Assembly (NCBI GenBank): GCA_028829895.1
Contig: CM054180.1
Location: forward strand, 101,468,635 to 101,532,634
Reading direction: 5' to 3'
Length of the DNA stretch: 64,000 nt
Origin: Sinotaia quadrata
Lineage: Eukaryota > Mollusca > Gastropoda > Architaenioglossa > Viviparidae
Both the position numbers and the translations under genes were made by a program. Positions 11,437 to 24,141 of the stretch are shown piece after piece (the stretch's first letter is position 1; each line of letters starts with the position of its first letter). Below the pieces are notes generated by a model that searched no databases, was not told the origin of the DNA, and saw only the letters and a program-made list of their open reading frames with translations.

Positions 11437-14400
11437 CAGTGCTGTCCAACCTTTTTCAGGCTGTGGGCCACTTAAAAAATTGTCACGAAGCCAGGGACCG
11501 TAATGTTGCCAGGTAGACAAACGAGGGTGCCAAAGACACTAGGGCGAGAAACCCCTTATGACTAAGGGTCTAGGCGGAGCCCTAGTCATCATTGCTTTTT
11601 AGAGTATTTGGAATACAATGCAGTCTTTTTTTTTTAGCTATTAATAAAAAGTAACTAAATTACTACTTTTCCCTCTCTTTTTTAGTCTTCTAAAAAGATT
11701 TCATAACATTGGAAATGTAAAACTTTATATATATACACTGTACAATATGTATTACATGTGGAGTACAATATTTAAAATGCTTTTGTGTAATCCGATGTTT
11801 TTCAAATTCCAATAGTTTTAGCTAATTGATATATCAAATATCTGATGTTAATCTAAAGTTGTTTATTGTTACGTTTCCAGTATTTATTTAGAGACCCTGC
11901 TTAGAAAATTATGGAAGCTTTAATTTACTAATTAAATTAATTCCCTCTCATTTAATCTAAACAGACTGGTTGCTCAAATTATCATTCGACTAAATAAAAA
12001 AATGCGTCTTTGTAGTCTAGATCACAGATTTACGAACTGACAACTTGCTACAATAGCTGGTTTGGAGATCGCTAAAAAAACCCTTAGATTCATATGCATT
12101 CATTACGTCATTCATTTAGCTCAAACAGCCCCCATCCAAACCACGTGTTAAGTTAGGTCTATATGCATACAAATTACTAGGAAAGATGTTCTTAACAAGA
12201 TGAAAAATGAATTTAATATTTAACAACTAACAGTAACAATTAATTACGAGCACGAAGTCTAGATTCAAAATAATTGTAATTTCCTGCTCAATCGTTAGAG
12301 TCAATTGTCTTTATAGAGAATTGTTCTGCCAAATATTCACTTGATCCTGGAGGGTAGAAAATGTACTTATCTACACTCTTGATGCCACATGGTTTCCAAA
12401 CTGGTTAGATCTGGTCCACATCACTTTGGCTCATCACCGGTACTGCTCATAGCATTAGCAGTCAATCGTCCACTCAATTACTGCATCGCTAACGTATCAT
12501 TAACCGTAGTTAACACAATGTACTTCTACCCTATGGGTCATGAAGATACGGAGTCAGCGTGGGACTCAAGAAGTACAAGGTAGAGAGGAATAAAATAAGA
12601 ACCCGTCTGAAACAAAGGATTTGGGCTCTGTAACTATTTGCGTCTATATTGCAAAACCCAAGCAGTGTTTCTTTGTTTAAAGGTTCTGAATTTAGAATCT
12701 TTGACTATCCTGTCGTTTACAATTCAAATATAGTTATATTTAAATATACATTGTGGTTCACATGTGTGTTACATGTAACATTACGAACGTATGAATTCCC
12801 AAATATTTACAGCATTAAAATTGGAATTCACACAAAGGATTAATTCAAAATGAAGCATGAATGCTTTACAATTTTACATGAAAAATTATACGCAAGAACA
12901 ATTTGAATTACAAAGAAAAATTCACAACGTGCACAGACATTCTGGCGGCACTAGGGAATTTAAGATTTATATAAATTAATGATAAGAAAGAGTTACAATA
13001 ATTTATATACAATAACTTTTAGATTTGTCCTTTTATATCGAAACAGGTACTTTGGCTAAGATAGCGATAAGCTGCACAAAATACATACATCAATTCAATT
13101 ACAAAATACAATCAACAATGCAATAATATTTGTAAGAAGCAGACGTGTTACCTCTTAAAAGTAGATTTACTGCTTTAGCACGGGCTCTTTCTTTCGACTC
13201 TCACACAACTCGATATGCGGCGGACGGAGCTAATTCAGCTGGCTTGTTGCGTCGGCCGATTCTGGGATGCGAGTACTGATTTCGCGCGTTATCGTATTTA
13301 TTAAACTGCATTGAACGCATCACGTGACTGCTCACGTGGTATGTTGTTGATTTCGAAGGTGCTGGACAATAGCCTAAAGTTATGCAACAAATCTGACCTC
13401 CTTGCTAGAAGCTTCTCGATACTGATGTATCATGGGAGAACTTTAACAAAGGAGTTTTCAAAATTTGATTTTTGAAAAGTAGCAAGTGGGTTAAGAGGTC
13501 GTGACACAGATTTTATCAGACTCTGTAACATTTATTATCACTAACAGTATAATTTGTGTATGTTTCGAAACCACTATTCCAACTTATCAATTTATTTAGC
13601 CTCAAGTTACATCTTCAGTGTGAAATCTGACTCTGAATTAAATTAGTAATTTTTATTATTTGTGGCTGGTAATGAGTTACCGCTGCCCTCCTCAGGCGTT
13701 CTAAATTTTCGTCAGTCAAAGAATTTCGATTCTTTGACTTGATGTTGGTCATTGTAGAAAATCCTGCTTCCAAGCATGGTCAAAAGTTTTAAGCAGCATT
13801 TAGATATGTGCGGAAACTCATCACAAGGCACATATTTCATCCAAAACTCTCCCAACTGGATAATTTTTTTCTCAAAATTGTTATGCATGGAAGAAAAGTG
13901 TCTCTGCAGATTGGCTTTTTTCATAACAGCTACATTCTGGCAGAGTCACACAGGCTTATCACCTGGCATTGTGAACAAAAATTCAGGTTCCCATGACAGA
14001 TTAAACATATGGTTTTCTTCTTTCCGTTTATGTTGACTGGTTCAAACTGTCCATAGCCTGGGACCACTGTGTTGTCCATTTTATTTGATATGCTTGTCAT
14101 TTTACAGATAGAATAAAATTAAAAATTACAAAATTATTACTTTTTTTTTTAAACAAAACTTTTAACTGAACTCAATAACAAGGACATCTGCACAGTGTGT
14201 TGACAACAGAACATCCACTTCTGATAGTGATTCCTGGGAAGAAAGTACAGTCATCAAAATACATTTAGACTTAACATTTGTGGAATTTTTTAGAAACTAT
14301 TATTTTCATATATTTAAAATTTTTAGAAACTATTATTCAATATTTAAAATTAACAATAAATTTTCAAATAAGCTTAGAATTAGTCCAATAATTATAGAAA

Positions 14401-14458
14401 AAATTGAACAAATTAAAATTAAATAAAATTCATGCAGCCCACGGCCTGGACAACACTG
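11437..14458 (-). mobile_element. hAT-1 DNA transposon, 3.0 kb, decayed
   Basis: Bounded by GTCTACAG duplications of 8 bp, the hallmark of hAT insertions. Its ends are short inverted repeats: CAGTGCTGTCCA on the left, CAGTGTTGTCCA read inward from the right (11 of 12 match). The only transposase piece seen is a BED zinc-finger region on the minus strand near the right end, so the transposase would run leftward. The left 2.2 kb holds no recognisable catalytic core; it is probably deleted or replaced. The terminal segments are GC-richer than the surroundings. Confidence 0.88.
13710..13980 (-). pseudogene. hAT-1 transposase N-terminus (BED finger)
   Basis: On the minus strand, LCQNVAVMKKANLQRHFSSM followed by HNNFE matches the BED-type finger of ZBED/GTF2IRD2-like hAT transposases: Cys pair, NLxRH, then His. 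The first Cys codon of the pair is mutated to a TGA stop at about 13951. After the finger the frame stays open to about 13712 and then ends. Non-functional. Confidence 0.7.
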
Positions 14459-14466
14459 GTCTACAG

Positions 14467-16015
14467 GAAATAGTGAAATTTTAAGTCAGCCTATCCTGTG
14501 GGTGGAGTATTTTGCATCTGAAAAGCTGTTCTGATGGATAGGCAAAGGTTTTGGCCATCAATGACACAAGAACTGCAGTGGTTACCTGAGACATCAGCAT
14601 TGTCACAGAGTGGTGGTATTGGAACCATCCTTTGTTTGGCCTAACCTACTGAAAGCAGGCCAACTCTGTGGGACAGAGTACGGAGATAGTCCATTGCAAA
14701 AAGCAGCAGGGAGGCCGTGAGATTTCTGACACTAGAGATTTGTGTCAAGGAACAATCTGTGTGACAGCATGACAACAGCAAGCAAAGTTTTTGTGAGTAA
14801 CTCATTGTATAATTAAAAACCTCAGTGCACATAGGTAGGTTCAGAGTAAAGAGCATGACATATTTTTTGTTCGGGACTTTATTTTGATTGACTTGAGAAT
14901 TATTATTTGTATTTTTAAGTAAATCATTTTATTGATATAATTTCATGGTTAATGATTGATAGAGAAAGTTATCACTTTATGAGAAAAGTCTGATTATTAC
15001 ATTTATTCTTTTCTTATATATTTCATTTTTATTATTTATCATTTACTCCCACCCCAGAGTGTATGTCCATGAATGTCAAGAGAGAAATCCATAGATAAAT
15101 AAACATAGTATTTCATTTTTAAACAAAAGCTTGGCTATTTTTTGCTTTGAAAGGACAGTGCAGTTGGACTTGGTTTATATTGTCTTTTCTATGTTGTATT
15201 GTTCTTTTACTGTCCACCATTTTCACCATCCCATTTCACACATTCACGCATGCATACACATCAACAAACATAACCATGCATGCAGGATAAAATTATTCTA
15301 AAATATTATTATTAAAATGCTCCACCCAGGCATTCATCTATTGTGTTTTCTGTGTATGGATTCTGTAATTCCATCTATACAGTTTCCTACAAAGCTGTTG
15401 ACAACCCATCCCCACTTTCGCAAGGGAACATAGTGGCTTAGACAGTCAATAATTATTTATTCAAAACACTTCCTGATGTTTAAATTATAATAATTTGAGT
15501 AATATTTGTAAGCCCTCACACATATAGAAGTCCACTGTACTATTATAAGCAAAACTGATGAAACAGCAAATGTTTGAATAATCTGGATTAATTTGTGCAC
15601 ATATTACTAAAATCTGCGGAACTGCAGATGTATTTTTTATCTGCAGTAAAGTTTAACATTTATATTATTTCCATAAATTAAATCTTGAGAGAAATTGCAA
15701 ACGTAAAATTTACCATTGCTGAAGTGACATAGAAGCAGTTTTCAATTATTGCTTCTCCTGTACAGAGACAAAATTTCATTAGCATATATGACATACAGTT
15801 AATCTTTGTTATGATCTCGCAGAGCTCTGTTCTGGCACTTTGTTCTACCATCTGTTCATTTATGCTAATCAACTGAGCACTTGTTCTATTACATATATTA
15901 CTACAACTACTTCTTTTACTATCCCTACAAGTGTGTATTTGTCTGATTTAATTTCTGATATTTGATTTTAGTAAATTGATTTTCTTGCTTATTAATTACA
16001 TTTTTATTGATGTTA
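14467..16015. other. Non-coding DNA between hAT-1 and hAT-2
   Basis: No reliable gene. A minus-strand frame at about 15678-15920 is open for some 80 codons, is Cys-rich, and has a possible acceptor (CTTGTAG) at its 5' edge, but no donor and a phase that does not fit the Ig exons elsewhere in the window. It is left unannotated. Confidence 0.45.
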
Positions 16016-16023
16016 CTATATAT
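16016..16023. repeat. 8-bp target-site duplication of hAT-2 (left)
   Basis: CTATATAT, repeated at 17354-17361. Confidence 0.9.
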
Positions 16024-16544
16024 CAGGGGTGCACAAACCGCGGCCCGCGGGCCGCATGCGGCCCCCGACAGTGTCCTGTGCGGCCCCCAGAAGACTTTAG
16101 GATGTTACCATTATTTGTAACAGGCAAGGAGCTTTTAACATTAATCTGAACAAGGGAGTAGAACAGTGGTTTGCTTTCCCGTGGAAGCATCTTGTGCTGT
16201 GTTGAAAACAAACGCTGGATGCGGTATTGAGGTGAGAGGCTGTGTATTGGGCACATTGTTCAGTTCAGCTGATCAAAGGTGTACTGTTGAAATAGTAGTA
16301 TCTGCACATCTTTGATGTATGGCGACATCAAATAGCATTAGAAAGAGGTCTATATCTAAACCCAAGTCGGCAGGCAGCCAGCTAAAGTTCAGTCTGGGGA
16401 TGGGGTGAGGTGACACTGGGGGGGGGGGAAGGATGGTGCAGTCAGTGTGTGTGAATATGTGGCTGTGGATGTCTGGTTGGAATGTACTGAATGAATTACA
16501 CTGTTTCGGAGTGAAGTTGTTTTTAAACTACTGCCCTTTGTTAA

Positions 16545-16905
16545 TATGTCAGAAACCTGCGCATAAGAAGCCTAAAATTGAAGACGAAAATCATCAGTTT
16601 AAAGAAGAGTGGAGGCTAAATACTTTATGCGGCATTTTAATGGAGCAGCTATGTGCTTAATTTGTTGTGAGTCTGTTACTGTAATGAAGGACTTCAACTG
16701 CAAGCGGCATTACAAAACAAAGCAGCTGCAACTTTTGATGACTTAAAAGGCACTGGAGAAACAACAAAATTGAGCAACTTTTAAAAGGTCTGTCAGCACA
16801 GCAACATTTCTTCACAAAAAGTCTGAAGAAAACAAGTATTTTGCTCGTGCAAGTTGCAAAGTAGCACATATTGTTGCCAAATCATCAGGGCCTTTTACTC
16901 ATGGT
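16545..16905 (+). pseudogene. hAT-2 transposase N-terminal part
   Basis: Reads KKPKIEDENHQFKEEW, then after a frameshift a segment with CLICCESVTVMKDFNCKRHY. This is the BED zinc finger of the GTF2IRD2/ZBED-like hAT family (CxxC...NxKRHY). Further on come NKYFARASCKVAHIVAKSSG and PFTHG at about 16830-16905, the conserved helix before the catalytic core. The frame jumps there directly to the C-terminal domain, marking a deletion of the core. Stops and frameshifts are present. Confidence 0.85.
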
Positions 16906-17210
16906 CATTGATCTTCAATGTTCACCTGAACTGAAGTCATCATTTCAGCAGAACAACATTTTAACATTTTATGGAAGTCTCAGCTCGAGCACAAACAGAA
17001 ATGTCAAGGACTTGGCTTGCAAGTTGTTGTCAGAATTCGGCAGCACATACTTGTGTGAACAAACGTTTTCAGTAATGAACATGAACAAGAACAAGCTGAG
17101 ATCGAATTTGACGACAACAATCTCTGTTCGATTTTGAGGCTGGCGACTACAAAACGAACCAAATATTGATAAAGTTGTTAACAACATTCAGGCTCACCCT
17201 TCTCACTAAT
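16903..17210 (+). pseudogene. hAT-2 transposase C-terminal dimerisation domain
   Basis: Reads VIDLQCSPELKSSF, then FYGSLSS and the family signature FGSTYLCEQTFSVMNMNKNK at about 17035-17094, followed by LRSNL. This is the hAT C-terminal dimerisation region. The open frame starts at 16871 because of fusion across the deletion. A frameshift near 17130 breaks the end. Confidence 0.88.
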
Positions 17211-17361
17211 AAAGACTAAATCTAGGTTAATAAGGCAAAAACGAATGTATTTCATTATTTCTCTTGTCATCCATGTGCAATCTGACTTGCGGCCCTCCAT
17301 GCACTATCAATTGGAAATGTGGCCCTCTGGCCTAAAAAGTTTGTGCACCCCTGCTATATAT

Positions 17362-17487
17362 CATTCTATGTGAATCTGTAAAATAAGGGAAATGGGATGG
17401 TGTGATTACTGTTATAGAAAAATATAGGGTATATATTAATGAACGTGTTTCCCAAGAATAAATGGGATGGGGATTGTTATTACAGAA

Positions 17488-17542
<55 letters not shown>

Positions 17543-17699
17543 ATGATCGTGCTTTCTCATCTTGAGGAAGTCTGCAATATGACTATTAGACAGATAGACA
17601 GATAAATATATACAACATATTACACACTATATACCAAAATTACGGAATATTACAAAGGCCTACCTGTTTCTGTTTCGATCCTTGTTTCTCCTGGTCTAA
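17362..17699. repeat. Flank with (GT)n microsatellite
   Basis: 24 GT units at 17491-17538. The rest is AT-rich with no gene. Confidence 0.9.
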
Positions 17700-18046
17700 A
17701 ACAAAATTATATACAGGTACAAACTTCAACTTATTTAAAACCACACATAAAGTGAGTCTGTACAAACACATGTAAAATCTTCAACTTATTTAAAACCACA
17801 CATAAAGTGAGTCTGTATAAACACATGTACAAACTTCAACTTATTTAAAACCATACAAGAGTCTGTATAAACACATGTGCAAACTTCAACTTATTTAAAA
17901 CCATACATAAAGTGAGTCTGTATAAACACATGTACAAACTTCAATTTATTTAAAACCATACATAAAGTGAGTCTGTATAAACACATGCAAAAACTTCATC
18001 TTATTTAAAACCACACAATAAAGTGAGTCTGTATAAAAACATGTAG
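17700..18046. repeat. Minisatellite, about 50-60 bp unit, 6 copies
   Basis: Unit built from AACTTCAACTTATTTAAAAC and AAAGTGAGTCTGTATAAACA. Copies begin near 17724, 17776, 17826, 17883, 17935 and 17993, with small length changes. Confidence 0.9.
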
Positions 18047-20008
18047 AACTGCGTATATGAGTGTATGTTTGTATATATGTGCACATGCTGTTTGTATAAA
18101 GATCGGAAAGTATGTCAGTATGAATGGTTTAATCAGGACGCCTTTCTCATTTATCAAAAAAATGCATGTTCTGTTGGACAACAAAGGATTATGTCTAGAC
18201 TTTTCAAAGGAATAAATGTATACATAGTCCAGTTGTTTAAAATTATTTGTATAATTGTCTGAAAATGTACATTTTATATATACATGTATATATAAATTAT
18301 AATGCAAGCATTTATACATCTTTTTTAAAAATGTTATATTTATTTCAAACATTGACATATTAATTTATGTAAAAAAACTCCTGTATTTAGAAAAACTATA
18401 ATTTCTTGTTTATTTGTTAGTGATGATCCTCCCCTATCAAAGATAGTCTGGGTAGCATACAGACATGGATTGAATCAGCTAGTTATATTAGCTACATGAA
18501 GAGAAGATAAAGTGCAAATTTTAAGTAACCATTTACTAATAAAGTTTAGTTTGTAACAGACCTATGATATTGTCATATATATTTCACAAAGAAAATATTT
18601 GACAAGCTATTCAAGAAAGCTAAGGTGGTTTCTCACTACTACACTGGAAACAGTCACATATGAATTGTTAAAAAGTTATCAACTCAGAGGATCTACATGG
18701 TATCATTGATTGTGATCAGGACAGTGGGCAATTGAAAATCTGACATTAGCAGTAACCAGACCTGCCTACCCCCACCTTAGGAAACCAGAAGATCACTGGT
18801 CCAAAACCAGAAGATTTTATGTGGAGTCTGACATTTTAATAGAAATACCAATAATATAAAATAAATGCAAAATAAAAACAAATAATGTTAATATTTGTAA
18901 ATAAACTTACCAATATTGTAATGATTTATGCAAAGCACAACAATTTGTCTACATTTAGTCTAGTCTCCATTCCACTGTTTATTTTACTTTTAGATGAATT
19001 TTTGTCAAGCACACCAAGTGTTAGGCAGTTTTATTTAGAAATGCATTGGTCAAGATATTTCTTTAGACTTCATTTGAAGAAGGATCTTCTCATTTCAGAA
19101 TAATGAGCCATTGAAGTACTGCATCATGATTTTCACTTTTACAGAAATTCATTAAATATTTGATAAATGGATTTTAAAAAAACATATATTTAACTTTTTA
19201 TTATCTACTATACAAGCCACAAAAAAGGAACATATGCCTGTTAAAAAATTTTAAGGAAAAAGTTATGATTTTTTTATTGTACCCATCTAAAATATATATT
19301 TTGGGAGAACATGTAGAATTAAAAAAAATACTTAAAAAAAACCAAACCTAAAGCATATAGGCTTTCATCCATGCACAACCTTTTAACTTTATGTATGAGA
19401 AACTAGTATACCAAATTTCAGGACATGGAATAATTACAACTATTCAAAAGGGGCCTTAGCATATAGTTCAACAGAGGAAAAAAGTCATTTTGAGAAAAAC
19501 ACATTTAAAGTAAAATAAAGACTACAGAACTTTAAAACTGTTCAAAGTGGTTTATTTTTTTATAAATATAGTTATATATCCTATCCATACTACATTAGAC
19601 TGCTCTTAGTCATTTAGCTCTCTTAACACCACAGAATTAAATATGCTACCCTTTACATGCTCATTGTACAGTCTTTTTATTGAATATTGCAAGGTAATTT
19701 TTAAAAAATATATTTATCAATCTACATTAATAAAATTTGGAATATATGTTGTCTTTGTTATGAGAAAGCAGTTGTTAGTTTTAGAATATATGTTTCAGAT
19801 TTTAATTTATAAATTATTTAAATATATAAAACACCTATATTTTTCTAAATTTACATGTCCATTAGACTACAGAAAAAACAGTGAAAGTCTTCCTGTAATT
19901 TGTAAAATTTAAAATGTTATTAAAAAGACATTATTCTTCAATAAGCATGCCTTGTTAATTAAGAATTGGATATGAATTTATGATTATTATTATTTTTAAT
20001 GTTTTATG
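18047..20008. other. AT-rich non-coding DNA
   Basis: Several 60-90 codon open frames occur, all Ile/Leu/Tyr/Phe/Lys-rich as expected from AT-rich DNA. None shows a domain. Confidence 0.5.
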
Positions 20009-20481
20009 CATTTCTTTTGGCTTCAATGTATGTGTATTTAAATTATTATCATGCCTTCTAAAATCCTATTATAATGTGTGTACTGCGTAATCACAAAATA
20101 TCAATGGCTAATTTACAAATGAAATACATATAAATATATAATATTTCTAATTTTTTTTTAAAGCGGAAATGATTAAAATTAAAAATTCAACTAAATCAAA
20201 ATGTTCACAATTCAATTCAGTAAATTACTTTCAAACAAGCATTTCTTTTGTCTTCAATGTACAATGTATATTTATTATCATGCCTTCTATTAGTTCTAAA
20301 ATTCTATTATAATGTGTGTACTGCGTAATCACAAAATATCAACGGCTAATTTACAAATACATACATATATATATAGGCCTATATATATTTCTAACTTTTT
20401 TTTTTTTAAAGCAGAAATGATTAATATTAAAAATTAAACTAAATCAAAATGTTCACAATTCAGTAAATTACTTTCAAACAA
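20009..20481. repeat. Tandem duplication, period 230 bp, 2 copies
   Basis: GCATTTCTTTTGGCTTCAAT at 20009 and GCATTTCTTTTGTCTTCAAT at 20239 start two copies. Both include TGTGTGTACTGCGTAATCAC and end near TTACTTTCAAACAA. Similarity is high, with small indels in T- and A-runs. Confidence 0.9.
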
Positions 20482-20815
20482 ATTTGACTCAGGATCATTT
20501 CTTTATCGCCGATGATTTTTTGTTTTAAAACTTGTGTCACTTTTTAAAAATATAAATTTTGAAGCCTTACATATTAGAATGATTATTTGAACCTCTATGG
20601 CGTCTATGCGGTTTCAAACATAGGCCTACCGTTATTGAAAACGCCAATCTTTTTCCTAGCACTGCAATATAATTCGTTAAAGAGCTCGTTTCAGACGGAT
20701 AATTTCTGAAGAATATTGCATAGACTGTCTTACATGTATGCTGGATATTATTTATTAAAGTAAATATTTCGTAATTGTCAAAATGGCATGCGTTGTGCAT
20801 GTACTATCGCTACGT

Positions 20816-20830
20816 GGCCGCCATTTTGAA
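20816..20830 (-). promoter_or_regulatory. YY1-type motif in CpG-richer patch
   Basis: On the minus strand TTCAAAATGGCGGCC contains the YY1 consensus AAnATGGCGGC, a motif usually found just downstream of transcription starts. The patch from about 20800 to 21070 is richer in CpG than its surroundings. No start codon or first exon could be assigned. Confidence 0.3.
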
Positions 20831-22103
20831 AAAGCGAACTTCGTCTGTCGGTCGAACGGGCTTTAAAAACGTTATGAACCGAATTTGCTTATCCCGCTAA
20901 GCTTTGACTTCTAAACATAAAAAATATTTAAAGAAATTCACGAGCGAAATTAACTGTGTTTTGTCAACTAAAATTAATAACGGTCGACAAGATTCCGGAA
21001 GTGTTAGAAAAGGACTCGTATGCTGAAGAGCTCCTAGCAGACCACAGAGTTTTTCATCCAGTCATAACCGATCGCGAAAAAAAAAATTGAAAATGAAAAT
21101 GAAAGCGGAAGGTAGGCAGGTATGGCAGTAACTAACATGCTGTAAAGACTATTGTTCTTGTGATGTCATTACAATTCATGAGAAAGTAAGAAGGTGTAAT
21201 ATTAGCGTGACTAACATGCTGTAAAGATATTGTTCATGTGAAGTTACAGGATTGTAGGTGAATTGTTGAATGGGATACATTGTAAAATACATATTCACCC
21301 ATTAAACAAGTCTTTCTGTGTACTGAAGGAATAGTCTCTCGTATACATATCATCCATAAACTGATAAACTGTGTGTATGGTATGTTGTAAAAGTATGCAT
21401 GGTAGGCACAAAAGAACAGAGAGGAATTGATTGCTGAAGTTAATATTAATACAGTTTCGAAATAATTTATACCAGAGATATGAATATACACTATATTAAT
21501 TATAATTACATGAAACGATGACACTAAATAATAATGAAGATCACAAAATATAATAAGAGAAACTGTGGTATACAGAGTAAAGATTTGTTATTTCAGTAGT
21601 GCAGTTTTCATGGCCATGGCCAACGCGCAGACAATGTGTGACTTAAATAAAAGTTTAAAAAAATGAATTAATTCTTACATTATTGTACCAATTTTGAATT
21701 ATTAAATAATTACATCTTATATTAATGTATGCATTTTTTTAGAAATAAAACTGCATGTGAAATAGTTGAATGTAGAGACAGTGCCTATCAGCAGTGCGAG
21801 CAATATGGGACGGACTGGCTTTAGTGAGTGTGTCATGAGACAAAGAACTGAAGAAATATCTTCAGTAGGGATCATGTAGGAACGAAGTGAAACTACAGCA
21901 CCAAACATCAGTTGAAATCCTTCGAATGACCCAAAACTATTCTGTTTTGTCTATCGCAAGACTGTTTGTTTACCTATTTCCATAAGCGTTAATAATTTGA
22001 TTGAATCCAGAAACACTATGTGTTAAGAGAATAGTTATCAAAGACTTAAATAATAGAAGAGGAAAGAGAACAAATTCCTGACCATTGTATAAATAGGGCC
22101 CGT
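20831..22103. other. Non-coding DNA
   Basis: A short imperfect duplication around CTAACATGCTGTAAAGA (21134 and 21209) is visible. A ~40-codon open stretch at about 20970-21090 (+) ends at a ten-A run and has no start codon, so it is not called. The remainder shows nothing recognisable. Confidence 0.45.
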
Positions 22104-22860
22104 TTGAAATGTACACTAAAGCAAAATGCCCTTGAAAACATAATAAATCGCTACCCAAATCACTGCAAGATATTCACTGATGGCTTCAAACAGAACTCAG
22201 AGATAAGAGCAATGGTCCACACCAAAACAGGAACATACACCTATAAACTAAACAAAGCACATTCGATTCTAAGAGCAGAACTAATAGCCATCAAACAAGC
22301 CTATGCCACTACCCCCAACAACATTAAAAATGTCCTCATACTTACCGACTCACTAACACCACGCCAACGCCTAAACCAATTTCCTCCCATCACGGACCAA
22401 GTCAACAATGTACACTCCATATTGGTAACCCAATACAAAGAAATACATTCATGTGGATCCCATGTCATTGCAACAAAATGAAAATGCAGACATGAGGACA
22501 AAATTCTGAAAAAAATTCGGCAAACGGCTAAAAGCCCTGCTTTACAATACTGAAATGCACACACACTAATAACCTCCATATTCAAAAAAAAAGAACACAC
22601 ACTCGCTCATTAAAACCAAAATCATTACTCACGTTCATGCAGTCAACAGACTAAGACTAAATTCAAAATTGTTTACACACAAACCAAACCACCAGTCGAA
22701 AATATGCGATCATTGCAAAATAGACAACACCATAGAACACTTCCTTTTTCATTGCCCTGCCCACCAGGACCACAGAGAACAAATGAAAACAAGTCATCTT
22801 TCGACAACTACCCTTCACAACCAACTCTCCTCTTTCCACAGAAAGAAGAAAAAGACATAA
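22104..22860 (+). pseudogene. LINE RNase H plus C-terminal zinc motif
   Basis: A 125-codon frame (22104-22481) holds the TDG, AEL and TDS motifs of RNase H. The following conserved WIPxH strand is damaged at about 22450-22490, where the frame breaks. A second frame (22669-22860) holds the CxxC...HxxxxC motif. Not functional without the rest of the element. Confidence 0.85.
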
Positions 22861-23112
22861 GCTAATCTGCCTTCACATTCTTTCTACAGGAGACAAACAC
22901 ACCACACCTTCTACAATAATAAACAGGCAAAGGCACGCAAGCTCTCCACCAACAACAAAGGCGAAAGTCTAACATCACCACCTATGCAACAATAACCTCC
23001 CCTCTCCAGAAAACAGGGAGGAGAGGAAGTACCCAAGAAATCAATGTAAGACCGAGAATATCCAAGGATGAAAAGTCTACAGCGACTTCTGTGGGGAATA
23101 TGTCAGCAAGAA
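22104..23112 (+). mobile_element. I/Nimb-type LINE, 3' fragment
   Basis: A 5'-truncated copy that begins inside RNase H. It keeps KIFTDGFKQN (the TDGS strand, about 22167-22196), HSILRAELIAIKQAY (about 22261-22305), VLILTDSLTPRQR (about 22333-22371), and then, after frameshifts, CDHCKIDNTIEHFLFHC at about 22707-22757, the C-terminal zinc motif. The 3' untranslated end has GATGAAAAGT and TTCTGTG just before the A-rich tail, as in the LINE at 5-9.9 kb. It shows the normal orientation of the block that is inverted there. Confidence 0.88.
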
Positions 23113-23176
23113 AAAAATATGCACTAAACTATACTGGGTATCGATTAGCAGTCTAATTATTGGTTTGTGTGATTTG

Positions 23177-23445
23177 TAAAATTTGCTAGTTAAAGTGCAA
23201 TTTGTAATACATGGTTTATATTTGTATACACTTATTTCTTGATTACTCATTTTGAATTGAACTAAAATTTGCTAGTTAAAGTGCAATGTGTAATACATGG
23301 TTTATATTTGTATACACTTATTTCTTGATTACTCATTTTGAATTGAACTAAAATTTGCTAGATAAAGTGCAATTTGTAATGCATGATTTATATTTGTATA
23401 CAATTATTTTCTTGATTACTCATTTTGAATTGAACTAATAATTTT
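23177..23445. repeat. Minisatellite, 86-87 bp unit, 3 copies
   Basis: AAAATTTGCTAGTTAAAGTG starts copies at about 23177, 23264 and 23350. All end in ATTACTCATTTTGAATTGAA. Copies are about 95% similar by eye. Confidence 0.9.
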
Positions 23446-24084
23446 TCTATTTAATATAATGTTTTTATTTGAACACGCATACCTTCTAATTTTGTAAGCA
23501 AGATAATACGTTTACTGGAAGGTTCATGCATATTGTGTAGTTGAAACATATGGGACAACATTTTTTTGTGTGGATGTCCTGTCAAAGGAAGTGAAAGTGC
23601 GAAGAACATACCATAATGGGTGATTTTGTAGCAAGAAAGATATAATTTGAAATAAGTGGTTGGAATCCGGTAAAACTCAGTGCAGGTGGCAATATTATTA
23701 TTAGAGTACTGTTATTTCTGTGTCATTATTTGTTTGAATTTATAGAAATAAACCTAGTGCAGGTAATAATATATATTATCAGAGTAGGGATTGATCAAGA
23801 CTTGAATGAATGAATGCTAAAGGATAATTAGTTGAAGGAATTATTCATTAACTTGACCATCACTTAGCATATCCTTTTAGTCTGCTAATCTGTAATGGAT
23901 CCGGCTTAAGATATTAACACTTTATCCAATTCAGTTTTTAGTTTTTAAAAAATCTAGAAAGCATGAGATGACGATAAGATGGTTAGGATCAATGATGAGG
24001 ACAATTGCAATGGGAAGCCTGAAGTTTATGCTCTACGACCAATGCTACCATGACGAAACATTACGATTCTTTTTTGTGTGTGTT

Positions 24085-24141
<57 letters not shown>

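Larger units (their letters stand above)
16024..17353 (+). mobile_element. hAT-2 DNA transposon, 1.33 kb, internally deleted
   Basis: Flanked by CTATATAT duplications. The inverted termini CAGGGGTGCACAAAC are identical over 15 bases. Both termini are followed by GC-rich GCGGCCC-type subterminal repeats. The coding strand is plus. It keeps the first ~110 codons (BED finger) and the last ~75 codons (dimerisation domain) of the transposase but lacks the catalytic RNase-H-like middle, so it can move only if another transposase supplies the activity. Confidence 0.93.

Noticed and set aside
15678..15920. Cys-rich minus-strand frame as a third Ig exon
   Set aside because: Acceptor phase does not match, no donor is found, and the Cys pattern lacks the C-x-P and GxFC landmarks.
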